Part shown: one piece after another, positions 13,061-25,207 of the stretch
Layout of the letters: every line of letters begins with the position of its first letter
How positions within the stretch are numbered: the stretch's first letter is position 1
Source: Cladobotryum mycophilum
Lineage: Eukaryota; Ascomycota; Sordariomycetes; Hypocreales; Hypocreaceae
Length of the DNA: 64,000 bases
Assembly: GCA_036429605.1 (NCBI GenBank)
Contig: CM071591.1
Span: forward strand, 1,488,001 to 1,552,000
Reading direction: 5' to 3'
Notes under the pieces: model-generated
Database searches by the model: none
Told to the model about the DNA's origin: nothing
What the model saw: only the letters and a program-made list of their open reading frames with translations
Program-made: the position numbers and the translations under genes

Positions 13061-14304
13061 TTTGTTGTCTCTCCTTCTGTTTTTTTTTTAGTTGTTGTTA
13101 TTTTATTTTATTTTATTTTTGAAAAAAGAAAATTTATAAAAAAGCAATAATACATTGTTTCGCCAATTGCGCCTCTGTCACAGACATGAAAAAGGTACAA
13201 AAATACATCAAGATGCCTCAGCAGTAAGAGGTAGTACTCAAAAGGGGGGGCCGGTTTCGCCTGTGACGGCATTGTAATTTCATCGTCAAATTTCGATTCA
13301 CGGTTAAGGAACCTATGAGATGCAAGGAACAAGCCACGACTTGCCCGTTAGAGTACTGGGGTCTCCTCCCACCATCTCCACTTACGGCATAAACCCATCC
13401 AGCAAACCCCCCAATTAACCCCCAACTCTCTACAACGGACCATCGAAAAAATGCACGGTGCGCTAGTCCTCTTGGAGAACAGTCCGAGGCAGACCTCGTG
13501 TTTTGCCGTTGGTTATTTTCCTTGGCATAGCCTCAGGAAATCCACAAAGTCGAGACTCTGAATCTGAGACGGGCGAAATTTCACCGCACGGGTCACGCCA
13601 AAGGGGTCTAAGAGCCGGTGATTCTCCGTTAGGCATTTGTAAGAAAAAGCTTAGCCATCCGTACCACCAATTACAATGTGCAAGCTATGCAGCCCAGCTA
13701 TCTTATCCGGACTAATCCGTCCCCTCCCCCTTCTTTCCTTCCTCCAACGCTGCTTCGGCTCATCGGCTGTCGCATCCATGTGTGTTTTGATTCAGGTACG
13801 GTACATGAATACATAAAGCTGCCAAATGTATCAGATGTACCAATTAGGGGTCAGGAGTAACTGCTCCATCTTCCCCTATTCAGTTTAGCGAAAAGCCAAG
13901 AAGGACCCTTTGGTGGCTTTTTAAGTCCAGCATGAGGCTATTCTACTTTAGGAAGCGGTTTTTTTGTTTTCCAAAACTGCCGCCGCCGAATAGAGTTTCC
14001 TTATTCTTGAAACGGGAAGATCCGAGAGTCACGGCAGGTGAGAGGGGAGGGGGAAGGAGGGGAGGACAAAGTGTGGAGGAAGGAGTAAGTACAAGTCAAT
14101 AAGGAAGTAATCAAATCTCACCCAACACAGCATCGTGTCATTGAATACGAGGTTTTGGGGACAGAAACACCTCAATTCTCATATTATAAAACCCCACGTA
14201 ACCCGTTTCAATGCCCAAGTGTGGCAGTGCCCGTCTTCACCGCTCCAAGCAAAACATGTCAATCTGATCATGTTCATGGATGGCACCGTTGTAAACTAAT
14301 CACG

Positions 14305-14355
14305 CACTCACTCACTCACTCACTCACTCATTCACGCACTCACTTGCTCACTCAC
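14305..14355. repeat. CTCA tetranucleotide microsatellite
   Basis: About ten CACT/CTCA units in tandem, slightly interrupted (TTCA, CGCA, TTGC variants). It lies in non-coding sequence. Confidence 0.85.
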
Positions 14356-16724
14356 ACCAAGTAGCTTATCGCATAGCTCTTCCGCACACAAAGGGCGCTG
14401 TTGTCGCAACATGCAATGGCCAAAACAGGACGGGACGCGCAACCCGACAGACCATTTATTTGCACTTTTGCGTTGATCAGAGTCGTAGTGCATCATGCAA
14501 GACACGCGTCTCAGCAAAGGTGACGACAACTACCTATCAATAGCGCATCAAGCTGAAGTGCAGGTGTGCAACCCTTCTGCCCTCTTCTCACATGCAGAAA
14601 TGGCATTGGCAATGTTGAAGGCACTCAACCCAACCAACTCACTCCCTAGTCCAAGGAACTTGTCATGATTTCCAGAAAGTCTATACGGCGCATGACAGTC
14701 GTACCCCCGTAATCCACGTTCTCGGATCTCGGGAACTGACATGATACAGCCATGATCGAGACAAGCTTAACAATGTTTCAATCAAAGCATTCGCCCATGT
14801 ACTCACGACCCTAACCCTGGTTATTACTTATCGCTTCTCGGTCATGGATAGGATGTCGTTGCCCAAACCGCGGCAAAACATCCCCACTAAGAGCGCTGAT
14901 CTTGGCTCTCACTGGACGAGGCGTCGGATTATGCAAAGGGCGCAAAATAGTTTTGTGATAGAAGCAGTTTGGGTTGAGGCTGTGCATACACACCATGATG
15001 ATGCACCTTATGGGTTGAATGATTGGAGAAATGAAATGATACCTCCCGGCGGCTTAGTGCGGCTGGACCCATTGGTGTGATATTTATTTTCCCCTTCACT
15101 CAAAACTTGCTCAATCATCTTCAATCAAGCTGAGACCGGCTGTGATGCAGCCAAGGGACTATCTGCCGATTTTGACATGTCTCGGTCAATTATATCCATT
15201 CGATTTGTTGATCTTCACCAAGTTACCCTACGATTCTCCCATTATGCTAGTGTTACTCATGCCGCGCCCCATTTCCTATCTTCAGGCCGCTGCTTTGTCT
15301 CAAGCAGACATTGCGGTTGCTTCTTCCATATTAGGAACTTGAATTAGAGAGAGATGCTTCAAGTGGGATACCGTAGTTGCAGGGCTAAGGAGATAATAAC
15401 GCAATACGAGAAAACAAGGGATAATAGAATTACGTTGAATCAAACGTGGAAATTAAGCATAGGGACAGCAAAACACCTCGAATCAGCCCTCGAATCGGCC
15501 TCGAATCGGAATTCGGAAACGATGAATGATATCTTACATTGGATCTATTGCAAAATAATCTTTCATCTTTCCGAGAAGCTCTGCTGCTTCCACATCAGGT
15601 ATCTCCCATGACCAGAGTGACACCCGTGTGAGATTTAATCTCATATGTACACTTCTAGGGAGTGTGTGTATCCCCATTATGAACATCATGGTCATTATGA
15701 TGATTTGAATATACAATTTGCCAATACAGAAGGTTATCATAAACAGAAAGACGACTAAAGCAAACACCCTTGCAGATCGGATCTTGTATTTCTACCTCGA
15801 ATGTTGTTGTAGATTGGTAATCAGTAAATCATAAACTGCGCTGTCAGCCCCTATCTAGAGCCATAGCAAATATGTCCTCTTACTCCTCTTCAGGTCTTCT
15901 CTGTCCCTTTGACTGAGAATGCATACCGATCTTGCAGACCAACGACAACGGCGCCAGTAACATACAACAGATTGACTAATAACACTCCCGCACCTCGTAA
16001 TCTATTTACTACGTCTTCCTGCTGTATTCTACTATGTGCAACTCGACCTCTGGTGATGCAAAATTGTAAGCAAAACTCATCATCATCATCTTGCAAATCT
16101 CAGTAGCTCAGTGTCTCGAAAGTGAACATGATTCCAGTACTTGCGGAATCACCAAACTTTCAGATGCCTCAGATGTTACTACAGTAACGAGTGGCGATGG
16201 ATAAATCACCATGTCTCGGGCCTCGGTGTTGAACTGAATGAATCTAACGGTCAATCACATTCAACTGCTGTGAATACTCTGAGCAATCGCTAATAAATAA
16301 AGCATGAAAAAATGTTAAATGTATCTCATATGTCTTTATGAAATTGCAAATGAGAAATAATGTCATCCATCTATGTTGAATGATTTATAGTACTCTCCGT
16401 TTTATAAAGGATTCTTCACCGAAAGCCTCACCGTGACGTTTCACAATTATTGCCGGGCAATGGATCCATGGTTGTATGAAACGTTCGCTGTATAATAAAC
16501 TTCGTAATGCGATTGCCCGACAAAACCACAGCACGTGATTACTGTGCAACCCTGGAACAAAAAAACCACGGTGGACGTTTTGGATCCATCAATGTGACCC
16601 TTTGGCCGCAGTGTGGCGGAGTGTGTTTAATTTACCTCAGATGCGGTGGCTCAACGTTTCCGCATTACTCTCTTTAGCTGAAAAATCCAGCTAAAACACA
16701 AGGCTTACAGGACCCGCCACCGAG

Positions 16725-19365
16725 ATGAAGTCAGATGAGGGCGATGCCCCTCCCAACGATAGTTCCGCCGCATTAACAAATCTTCACCACGAAACTCCAG
16801 ATACGTCACATGTCTCTCATCTTGTCGACGGCCACCAACACCAACACCAACAAGACCTTAGGGGGTTGTGGAGTTGCTCCGCCAGAAACAGGACACCAAT
16901 GAGGAGATTCTGGGGCTTCTGAAAAGGCTTGACAAGAATGATGCCTATATCGTCAAACTACTGGAGAGAAGGTTTGATCTAGGCATCGACCTGTCAGATG
17001 TCATAGTACTCTCCAAGGAACTATGGGATCATTCAAAGAGCGCGTGGGAGTATGCAAAGCATATACAAGAAGATGTCCGGGAAAGGGAACGCCAACTAAA
17101 TGCCGATATGACGCTCGGCATAGAGTTCTTGTACCAGCTTGCGCCATGTGCAATTACTACTAGAGACTATGGCCGTCATACGCGCCTGTACTCTGCCAAT
17201 ATCTCCAACTTACAACATGCCCGAAAGCTGGCCGAGACATGGATCGCTGGTGCACACTTCTCCATCCCATGGCAATACGACCTCTTGGTCGAGTCGAATA
17301 CAATTAGACCTCATACAATCACACCGGAGAATCTGGAGACTGTGTATTCGCGACTCTTCAACGTCTGGCCGCGGGAATGGGACGTCCTGAACGCGGGGAA
17401 TTCGGTTTTTGATCGAAGAAACCAGATGAGGGTGACACATGTGTACCCAAATATGTTTGAAGACCCCGTTGAGAATAAAAACCCATATCGCTCGCCAGTA
17501 ACTGTTGGTGCCCCAGTGAATTTGCTGCTTGTGGTGTAAAATCGTTACTGATCCTCGTGTTACTCTTGCAGAGCTTGAAGACGAAGAATGAGGGAAAGCC
17601 CATCTGCGGCATTCATTGGTAAGCCTCGATAACTCTTCTTTTGAGCTTTGTATCACATCTTTTTTTTTTGGGGGGGGGGAATTAAATGCTGATAAATCTT
17701 CATTCAAGTCAAATTACCATCGACAACTTGTCCAATATCATGGACTTTGACACCGTGGCTACCACCCTCTGCTTCGTTCGGGGGTCGATGATTACTTGCT
17801 ACAACGACCCGGAGTTTCTCGACGGCCATCTCGGCGACTGGCGCGAACGAAGCATCGAGGAGAGAACCGGGACAAGACTATTCACCAGCTCACAGCACCC
17901 ACTCGGGACGCGCTTTGACTCTCCGAGGCGACTGCGATATGGCGTGTTTATGCACTACATGCAATCATTCATGGTTTGCAAATCCACAGACGCACAGGAC
18001 CCCACGAAGCAGCCGCATTCCGGAATCAAGTGCAAAAGAGAACAAATGACTCTCAAATCGCCATTCGATGGAAGGTCTCTGAAGTTGACCGAGAGGCGAT
18101 ACTCGACAGCTCTGAGCCTTTTCCCGATGGAGCGCCCACTGGGTCATTATACACTGGTCTCCATCATCGACGCCAAGGAGAATGAGAATGAACTGGAGCT
18201 CTTCAAAAACTCTCCAGTAGACGGCATGTTCATCCCGCGCACTTCCAACGCCTGGTCGCACTACGGATTGCTCCCAGCCGGTCTGTTCACCGGAGTTTCA
18301 GCCTTTCAACTTCAAATTTGTTCCTTTATAGATACCTGGGAGAAGGATTGGAGAAACACAATGAATGAGCTGGACATATTGATATCCGTCAAGGTAAGCG
18401 AGCCATCTACAGCCTGTAAACGCAGCAATTGATGATGTAATGGACAGTTACGAGATTTAGGCCACGATGAGTTCCGAAAGAGACTCATGTTCGACACAAA
18501 CGAACTCGAGAGATCAGAGCTATATTTTACCGTCCTTCAAATCCTTCGCATCTTCTCCGAGTCCATCAGGGCAGCACCGGATTACCTGACCACCCTGTCT
18601 ACACATGTTCGCAGCCCCGTGCTCAATGACTGCTGGTTCGAGAAGGACTCGCCGCGTACGCCAGACGTTCATCGGGTGCTCAATTATAACTGGCAGATTG
18701 TCCTATCGAAGCAAGAATCCGCGGCGAAAAGGCTCCTAGAGAGGATTGAGCGAAAAACGGATGAAGTAAAGAGTCTTCGGGATGGGGTAGGTTGAATGAG
18801 GCATTGGGTCCCGTTTGAGATGGCACTTCTGCTCACACTCGACAAACAGCTCTTTAATGCGCAATCGGTGCAGGAGGCGATCAAAGGAAGACACCTCAAT
18901 AAATACCTCTTTGTATTCACGGTCGTATCCGTCATCTTTTTGCCCCCTTCATTTGTCGCGGTATGTTCCCCTTCCAAGCGATATTTACACCCGTGGCCCT
19001 TCCCCTCTACACCTTCTGACCCCTGATAGACCTTTTACGGGACGCAATTATTCGAGGAGGCCACCCAGGGACAGACAAAGAAAGTCTTTTGGTCTGTTCT
19101 CGCCGCCGTATCCGGGTTCACCTACATCATTGCGGGCATTGGTATTTCCGGTGTGAACTGGTCGTCGCACAAATGGGGGAGGTTTTGGGAGCGGCGGAAG
19201 CAGAAGATTACCCCAGACCCTCTGGTCTCGACCCTCGAGAACAATCAGAAAACGGAGTGGCAGATGAATTCGCAGCCACATTCTTTCCGTATTCCCACCA
19301 TGCGAACGAGCCGCTCTACTGTGCTAGAAGTGCAAAATTCCGCGGATGAGAGCATGGCGCGATAG
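16725..19365 (+). CDS. CorA-like two-TM membrane protein (fungal-specific)
   Basis: Member of the fungal CorA-like transporter superfamily, presumably a plasma- or organelle-membrane protein. Proposed exons: 16725-16811 (or through a frame break), 16862-17497, 17572-17618, 17709-18393, 18448-18786, 18850-18960, 19030-19365, about 746 residues. Introns have good ends (GTAACT, GTAAGC, GTAGGT, GTATGT donors; TTGCAG, TTCAAG, GACAG, GATAG acceptors), and every junction keeps frame. The C terminus has two hydrophobic helices (~617-638 and ~654-676) joined by a short loop with FYGTQ where classical CorA has a YGMN-type filter. The N-terminal ~250 residues are a soluble domain with charged, coiled-coil-like stretches. 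The first ~45 codons (His/Gln-rich) join the rest either by a weak 50-nt intron (16812-16861, GTCTCT donor) or by a one-base deficit in the G5 run at 16861-16865. Ion transport is not certain because the filter motif is altered. It converges with the ankyrin gene. Confidence 0.75.
17660..17679 (+). repeat. T10-G10 homopolymer junction inside an intron
   Basis: A run of ten T followed directly by ten G, within the intron 17619-17708 of the CorA-like gene. It is likely to be length-unstable and hard to sequence. Confidence 0.9.
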
Positions 19366-19607
19366 GAGAGAATTTTCGCTTTAGGAGGGGACACAGACGT
19401 AGCAGTTCTAGACGAGCGGTTAAAGTCCAAAACTGCATGCGTCTGGATGAAACTTCTCATATTCGTTGATATGAACAGGCATGCAAACATGGCAGCTGGT
19501 ATTGGAAAGGGTGGCACCTTGACTACACGAACCTCTCAAGGCGGGGACGATGAGCCGTTAAAATGAGGAGATCAATTTTACCAAGATTACATGAATTACA
19601 GAAACTA

Positions 19608-21023
19608 TCAGAGCCCCCGGGTGGTAAACGGCGTCTGATTACCCCATCCTCCAAAAAAGCCATCATTAAAATCAGGAAAGGGACCCCTCGCAAATCGACG
19701 CGAAAACTCCTTTACCGTGACAAAGATGATGTCTGAGATTGGAAACGGATCAACAACATGCAAGGGCGGTACGCTCCTGCCCCTCTCTGCCTCTTTTTCC
19801 ACTTTCTGAGGATCCTTTTCGCGCAGGAGTTGGACGATATCATGTCTCTTTTTGCGAATCGCCATGTCGAGCGGCGTCTGGCCTGCGTCTCCCGTCTCCC
19901 CCGGATCCGATATGGCATTGATGTCAGCGCCGGCGTCAATCAGGACCTTTACGCACTCCAAGTGGCCGCTATCCGCTGCCTCGTGCAATGGCGCTCGTCC
20001 AAACTTCCCCTTGATGGAATGGCTCGCTTTGAGCTCAAGTAAGAGCTGAATATTGTCAGCCAGTCCATCCTTGGCCGCCTGGCAGAGTATTGGAATGCCG
20101 TCCAGTCCGGCTTGGTCAGGGTCAGCCTTATTCTCCGAAAGGAGAAGAAGAACTAAGAAAGTATTGTCAGTCTTCCAGATGGATAATGGGACCTACATCA
20201 GTCATTCGCTCACCTTCTCTATGCTTGGCATCTAGATTGGCCGACAACGGCGTCTGGCCCTTGTCATCTTTCACGTCAATATTTGGCATCACCCCGATAA
20301 CATCTCTAACAATCTCCAAGATATTCCGAAACACTGCGCGGTGCAGAATTGTACAATTCTCGGGGCCTTTCCCGTTTGTGTCTACGCCACGCTTAAGAAG
20401 CAACCGAAGAGGCTCTAGTTGGCTAAACCCGATGGCCAGGAAGAGAGCAGTGACCTGGACAAACTTGGGCATAGTACTCTCCGCCCTGAACCTCGAAAAC
20501 CTGTCTTTAATCAGTTTCTCTATGGTCTCACAATCACCTGCTATGATCGCTTGAAAGAGCTTTAGATAAGATCGCCTCAGGTGCGGCGGCGGGCCCCTCG
20601 CACTCCATGCGCGACCCAACCTGCGGATCAACTTTTTAAATGTGTACCGGAACGATTTAGGGAAGCCCAGATATCCAGGCCCCCAGACCCGACGGTCAAA
20701 CTCGGCCTTGATCCTCTCCCGTACTTTATCTAGTTCATCTCGCCAGGCAAGGTTGAGCAACGCCATGCAGAGCTGATTCACTTGTGCCGGGTCTTCGAGG
20801 CACTTGTTGTTGGGCTCTGCTCGTACGTCATGTTCTACAACGAGAGGGCGCATTAGAGAGAGAGGAAGAGAAAACAGACAAATAAGCTTGATCGAATGCA
20901 CGCACCATTTGTGGTCATTGTCTCAGTCGAGACATACTTGTAGAAACGGTCCCCGTTGTGGACTCTAGCTTCGCCACTGATTATTTGCTGGGAAATTTCC
21001 ATGGTTGGTGAAGACGTGGTCAT
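19608..21023 (-). CDS. Ankyrin-repeat protein
   Basis: Ankyrin-repeat protein of 427 residues, a protein-interaction scaffold of unknown partner. Exons on the minus strand: 21023-20906, 20834-20214, 20152-19608. The introns of 71 and 61 nt have GTGCGT/GTGAGC donors and TTGTAG/CTTAG acceptors, and both junctions preserve frame. The N-terminal ~170 residues are a basic helical region without a known domain. From about residue 175 to 375 there are five or six ankyrin units, including blocks of the form TALFLAIGF, DKGQTPLSAN, APLHEAADSGHLECV and AGADINA; the second intron falls inside a repeat. The C-terminal ~50 residues are unrelated and Phe/Gly-rich. It converges with the CorA-like gene (242 bp between stops) and is divergent to the unknown gene at 21734. 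Ankyrin/CorA-like gene mixtures are common in fungal accessory regions, but a functional link is only a guess. Confidence 0.85.
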
Positions 21024-21733
21024 GCAAACCTGAGACAACGTGAAGTGTTCAATTTACTCAATTGTCCCGTCGTCTCCAGACTCTCTAGCCATTGGTGGGT
21101 CATGGAAGGGTTAAAAAGGGTCGTCGACAAGCGAGTCAAGAAGAAGCGACGTGGACGAGGCCGATTAGACGGAGTAGCGAATAAAGGCAAACAAGGCAAC
21201 AAACGAGGCTTCACGACGGCACAGTCTTTGGCAGTCCAGAACTCCACGTCGGCGAAGCCATAGCATCCAAATTGGAGCTACTTGAGCCTCAGCGGCACAG
21301 GTTGGAGCAGTTTGGTGTGTTAGATAGGCGCATCTTTACGGCGAGCAGTAAATCGTCAGATGAAGAGCCGCACTAAAACTGCACCCTGGCGGCTTTCATT
21401 CGCTGCTAGTTGGGCGTTGATGCATCTCGAGATGGTGGTCTAGCTGACCAAGGTGTGTATGCGTGCTGGAGTGGTGTGCGTGCTGACCGGGGTCGCCATT
21501 CGTCCATCCCGTGAGTATGGTAGTATTTGGTTGCCAACTTGCAGAACGGTTGGAGTTGGTACAATTGGAGACGCGACGGCCACGATACAAGGCGACCCAA
21601 GGCGCACCATTGTTAAAAAATAAAAATAAAAAAGCGAAAAGGGGTATAAAAACATCTCTTCTTGGCGGTAGAAACACGAAGCAACAGAGACTCAAGCCAA
21701 AGTCGCCTCTCTCGACCAATTCACCATTCCAAG
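21024..21733. promoter_or_regulatory. Divergent promoter between the ankyrin gene and the unknown gene
   Basis: A 710-bp spacer between two start codons facing away from each other. It contains a TATA element for the rightward gene; on the leftward side no clear TATA was seen. Short open frames here on both strands look spurious. Confidence 0.5.
21645..21652 (+). promoter_or_regulatory. TATA box of the gene starting at 21734
   Basis: TATAAAAA 82 bases before the ATG, preceded by an A-rich, G-flanked stretch. Spacing and sequence are typical of a fungal TATA promoter. Confidence 0.55.
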
Positions 21734-22518
21734 ATGGCCGACCGAACCGTTTACACCACTTGCGTGGAATACCCCAAAGTAGATGCAAACTCTGATAATC
21801 TGACACTAGATTCCCTCAGAGAGCGTCTTTCCTTCCTTGGGGGGCTCAAATCTATGAGCTTCAAGTCTCTCGCATTCCAGAGACGAAGAACCCTGGGTAT
21901 CAAGTCATCAGAAGTCCAACGCACCGTATCGTGGCATACCTGGAGGCTTCACCAAAAAAGAACGTGAGCTCCGGCAAGCCCAAGGAGCAACCAACCGCCA
22001 CGATGAACTCCCTGTTGGAGAAGGACATTGTCACTTTGGCTAGCGACTTGAAGTCTGCTAAGGGAGAGAGGCTCTCCGATCCTGTTTGCCGCAAGAGTTT
22101 GGACATGGAAATACGCCGATACCCTAAGCTCGTTCGGAGTCTTACCAGACTGCTCCATGGTCTTGAAAAGGTGCTTTCCACAGACGACACAACCCCAGCA
22201 TTGGTGCATGAGATTGAGTCGTCAGAAGACGACATTTCAGAAACCACCGATGCGCCGAAAATTTTCCTGCCATCGGCAGTAAACCCCGTTAACATACCAT
22301 CGGTAAAGGAGCCGCAGGGGATGCACATTGGAAACTTTGCCATAACAGACAATGCAAAAGTGCGCAACGGCGATGTCGTCGACGAAGGTTGGAAGGGGGT
22401 CGCCCAGCTACCTCAGAATGGCAGAAAGCTGGTCATAGGAGCAGTCGAGGCAGGAGAAAATTGCAGGGTGATGAACGGGACCGCGTTTATCAGTGGCAAC
22501 GATCCATTCTGGGATTAA
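21734..22518 (+). CDS. Unknown protein, about 240 residues, frame break near the N terminus
   Basis: I do not recognise this protein. Translation from the ATG at 21734 (CAAGATGG context) reads well for ~36 codons. A second frame reads well up to the stop at 22516-22518. They meet at the G6 run 21839-21844, where one additional G would make a single continuous frame. The alternative is a 56-nt intron 21825-21880, but its donor (GTCTTT) is poor. The product has no signal peptide or membrane helix. The middle is Lys/Glu/Leu-rich and helical (LVRSLTRLLHGLEKVL-type stretch), followed by an acidic Ser/Asp/Glu segment (~150-165) and a C-terminal third rich in Gly, Asn and Val. A TATA box lies 82 bp upstream. 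Probably a lineage-specific protein. Confidence 0.55.
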
Positions 22519-23861
22519 GTATCGCTTTGTGTGGCAGACAAGATCTGTCTAGTTATAGTTATATGGCCGGAGGGATTGGAGAGAGACTGGGAGGTTACCG
22601 AGTGTTTCTTAGAGTAACTTGGGGGGTTCTGGGTGTATCTAGCTTATTGAAAGATCATGGCCTTGGGATAGGACTGCAGTTTTGGAAAATGATGAAGGCT
22701 TTGTTGCAATGATACCGTGGAAGTTACATGCGATATGATCTTGAGACGTGTGCCAGTGGAAGAAAACTGGGCAAACCTGATGCTCAGTGACTAGATGATG
22801 CTCTAAGCCTTTTCCTGGCCTGTACTTTCGTCACTGGCAAACCAAGCGCCAGCTTTCGTAGGCTCATATTCTTTTTCTATAGGCAATAGAACGAGACTCA
22901 GCACACCCCTCTCGAAGTCAAGTGTAGGGGGAGAGGCGTCCCGAACGAAACACGCCGAAATCAAGACCAAGTACAACCGATCGAATAGCCCAGAAGGATG
23001 TTATCTCGGACGCGCATGGAAAGCATCACACCAGTCCATATGTAGGCAGGCAAGACGCCAGTCCATGGGTAGACAAGCAAGATACTCATCATCCTCTTGC
23101 GAGCCGAAGGCATGAATACTCTGACAAAGGGATAGAGGTATCCGCTAGATACACAGCCAAATGGGTTGAGTTTATCATGACTGATGTAAGCGACCAGTAG
23201 TTCGAACGCGCGCGCATGAATGTGATGATATGTCTTAAAATGTATAACTCAATGCGCAAGTTGCCGTCGACAAGCCCATGTCCAAGATAGTGCGACATGT
23301 TCATGATCACATAGTTTGAAGTAATATTCCTCGGCAATGGTAGCATCGTCAGAACCTTAAGATGGGGACTATACCAAAACGTCAGCATGAAAGTTGTAGT
23401 GAAACCGATGTGGCCCCGATGTAGGTCCCAAACTCATCATGAAGAGGATACATAGTGACTCGAGTGAGCAGTGAGGAGGCTTGGAATTTCGAGATTCAAT
23501 GAAGCGATATGAGATCCTATTCCTGGTAAACGTCTCTCTCTAAGAATACTCAAATCGTGGCTTTGGCCTTTGTGCTGTTGATGTAAGAAGGGTGCATCCT
23601 ACACGCGGCTGAAGTTGAAGTTGTGAAGCACACCCGATGCTGGCATCAACCATACAGGGTAGCTCAAGTGCTGCAGACTGTCAAATGGGGCAAATTACAT
23701 TCCAATTTCCCAATAAGGGGGCCATCGTCTTATTTACAGCTCCAAAGCTGAGACGTCATCATCCCGTATCCATGAATCTATCCTTCAAATAAAAGTGCTT
23801 CAACATTATCCTCATCATCACATAACCAAAAGGCCTCCGTCGTAAATCTGACATCTCCATC
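22519..23861. other. Intergenic, no supported genes
   Basis: 3' flank of the unknown gene and promoter of the first CX5C-family paralog. The only structure seen is a 27-bp imperfect tandem duplication at 23031-23084. A 99-codon open frame on the minus strand (23089-23388) has no family resemblance and was not accepted. Confidence 0.5.
23031..23084. repeat. 27-bp imperfect direct repeat, two copies
   Basis: Units at 23031-23057 and 23058-23084 both begin with CCAGTCCAT and continue GTAGGCAGGCAAGA / GTAGACAAGCAAGA. A local tandem duplication in non-coding DNA. Confidence 0.7.
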
Positions 23862-24821
23862 ATGACGCGTTCCAAAGACACCAGCTCAAAGTCGGTCAAA
23901 GTGACGCCGCGACAACTTCCAGCCTGGTATGCTCGCGTCTTTGCCATCACCCTCACGCAGGACCGAGACCCCTACAGTGAAGAATTTGACGAGGATCTCT
24001 CTGAGCTGGACGAGGATACGAAAAGTGATGGGAATGAGGGAGATGAAGATGAGGATAAGAAGAGCGGCGGCCACGAATGCGACTGTGATGCTGATGCCGC
24101 TCATGAATGCAAGCGCGAGGCTGACAATGTCTCTGAGAGGTCGTACAATGGCTCCGACGCAAGCTACTATTATGAGCTCAAAGATCGACGAGAGGGTCGA
24201 AAGCGGGAACTCTTTCGTCTCAGGAACAGGGCCACCCAGCAGATAGAATCCCAGCGCTCCAAGCTGGAAGAGGTCCGAGTCGCTTACAAGAAGCTGAAAA
24301 GGGCCGTCAGAAAGGACAGCAGCGCTGCTCCGCAGCTAGAATGCCTATCGGGCAAGCATTTTGACCTGTCCTCCCCGGAATACGCAGAGCATTGCAGCGC
24401 TCAACATGCGAACGTCAACAACCGCCTAAGAAACTTTGTCCAGTTTTATCATCTCAGTGAACAAGGGCTTCCCCAAGACTGCGACAAGAACAGCCCTTGC
24501 AGGAGGCAGGTACACGGGCACATTTGCTTCGACGGGCCCGGCGGCCTCGAGTTCAAGCATTTCGCTTCCCCCGCACATGCAAGTCGAAAGTCCCTCCGTG
24601 TCAAGGCGGACGAGGGCGACAGGATCAACGTCGAGGTCAGCTTCATCAGCGACGATTGCCTGCAGATGCGGCTCGATGCCCGCCACGTCTTCCGGGACGG
24701 ACCTCGGCCGAAGTCAGCGCCAAAGGTCTTTGGCTTTGCCGGCGTGCGACGTGAATGGAAGGACGAGGCAGTGAAATGGCAGACAATGTCTAGTTGGCGT
24801 GCGCTTGGTAATAGAAGATGA
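23862..24821 (+). CDS. Unknown CX5C-family protein, paralog 1
   Basis: Single-exon gene of 319 residues with no signal peptide or membrane helix. I do not recognise the family. It shares its layout with the next gene (25208): an N-terminal basic segment; a PAWYARVFAI block (~20); an acidic strip EEFDEDLSELDED (~40-52), followed here by an extra low-complexity Asp/Glu/Cys/His insert (to ~90); a charged helical region (~105-155); a GKHFDLSSPEY block (~166); a Cys-x5-Cys pair (DCDKNSPC, ~207-213); and a C-terminal FISDDCLQMRLDAR block (~270). The acidic N-terminal part and basic helices suggest a nuclear or nucleic-acid-associated protein, but this is inference. The sequence keeps good codon use throughout, so it is probably a real gene. 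Confidence 0.7.
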   Translation: MTRSKDTSSKSVKVTPRQLPAWYARVFAITLTQDRDPYSEEFDEDLSELDEDTKSDGNEGDEDEDKKSGGHECDCDADAAHECKREADNVSERSYNGSDASYYYELKDRREGRKRELFRLRNRATQQIESQRSKLEEVRVAYKKLKRAVRKDSSAAPQLECLSGKHFDLSSPEYAEHCSAQHANVNNRLRNFVQFYHLSEQGLPQDCDKNSPCRRQVHGHICFDGPGGLEFKHFASPAHASRKSLRVKADEGDRINVEVSFISDDCLQMRLDARHVFRDGPRPKSAPKVFGFAGVRREWKDEAVKWQTMSSWRALGNRR

Positions 24822-25207
24822 AGACAGCAGCAAGATTGAGGGATGGGGCCAAGTGCCTGTAGACACAGACCCTGATAGTAGGGAGGTAGGTAAATGCAAC
24901 TAGATTGAAGAGAATAAAGATGACACTTTCAATACGTTTTGCCTCATACGAGGGCAAGTTCAAGTCGAATTGAACGGATAGAGGGGTCTTCATTTCTTTA
25001 TGTAACCAAACATTAAATTGCCCAAGGTTATACGTGGTAATTACCCCTAACAACGTAACCCAAGCATACCATTCATACTATATATATAAACCGTACCCCT
25101 TACTATTCAGACCTTCGTCCAAGGTCTAGCCACAGATTTCTTCCCTACCCTTATAACACACATTATATTCTAGAAACACCAAAACGACCAATCTTTACAC
25201 CCAAGAC
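24822..25207. promoter_or_regulatory. Spacer between the tandem paralogs, with promoter of paralog 2
   Basis: A 386-bp AT-rich spacer. It carries a TATA-like element (TATATATAAA, 25081-25090) about 118 bp before the start of paralog 2, followed by a C/A-rich leader. Confidence 0.5.

Larger units (their letters stand above)
12110..16724. other. Long intergenic region, no supported genes
   Basis: The first kilobase is the promoter/leader region of the mannosyltransferase (minus strand): a strong purine strand on + (12390-13000) with a G run of 13 at 12728-12740. From 13.3 to 14.2 kb the sequence is of mixed composition. A CTCA microsatellite lies at 14305-14355. From 15.1 to 16.7 kb it is AT-rich with no coherent frame. 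Short open frames exist on both strands but none has codon bias, splice structure or a recognisable motif. Confidence 0.55.

Noticed and set aside
21825..21880. 56-nt intron in the unknown gene
   Set aside because: Frame would fit, but the donor GTCTTT is poor and one extra G at 21839-21844 gives a smoother protein; kept only as an alternative.
23089..23388. 99-codon minus-strand frame
   Set aside because: No motif, no splice or promoter support, overlaps non-coding repeats nearby.
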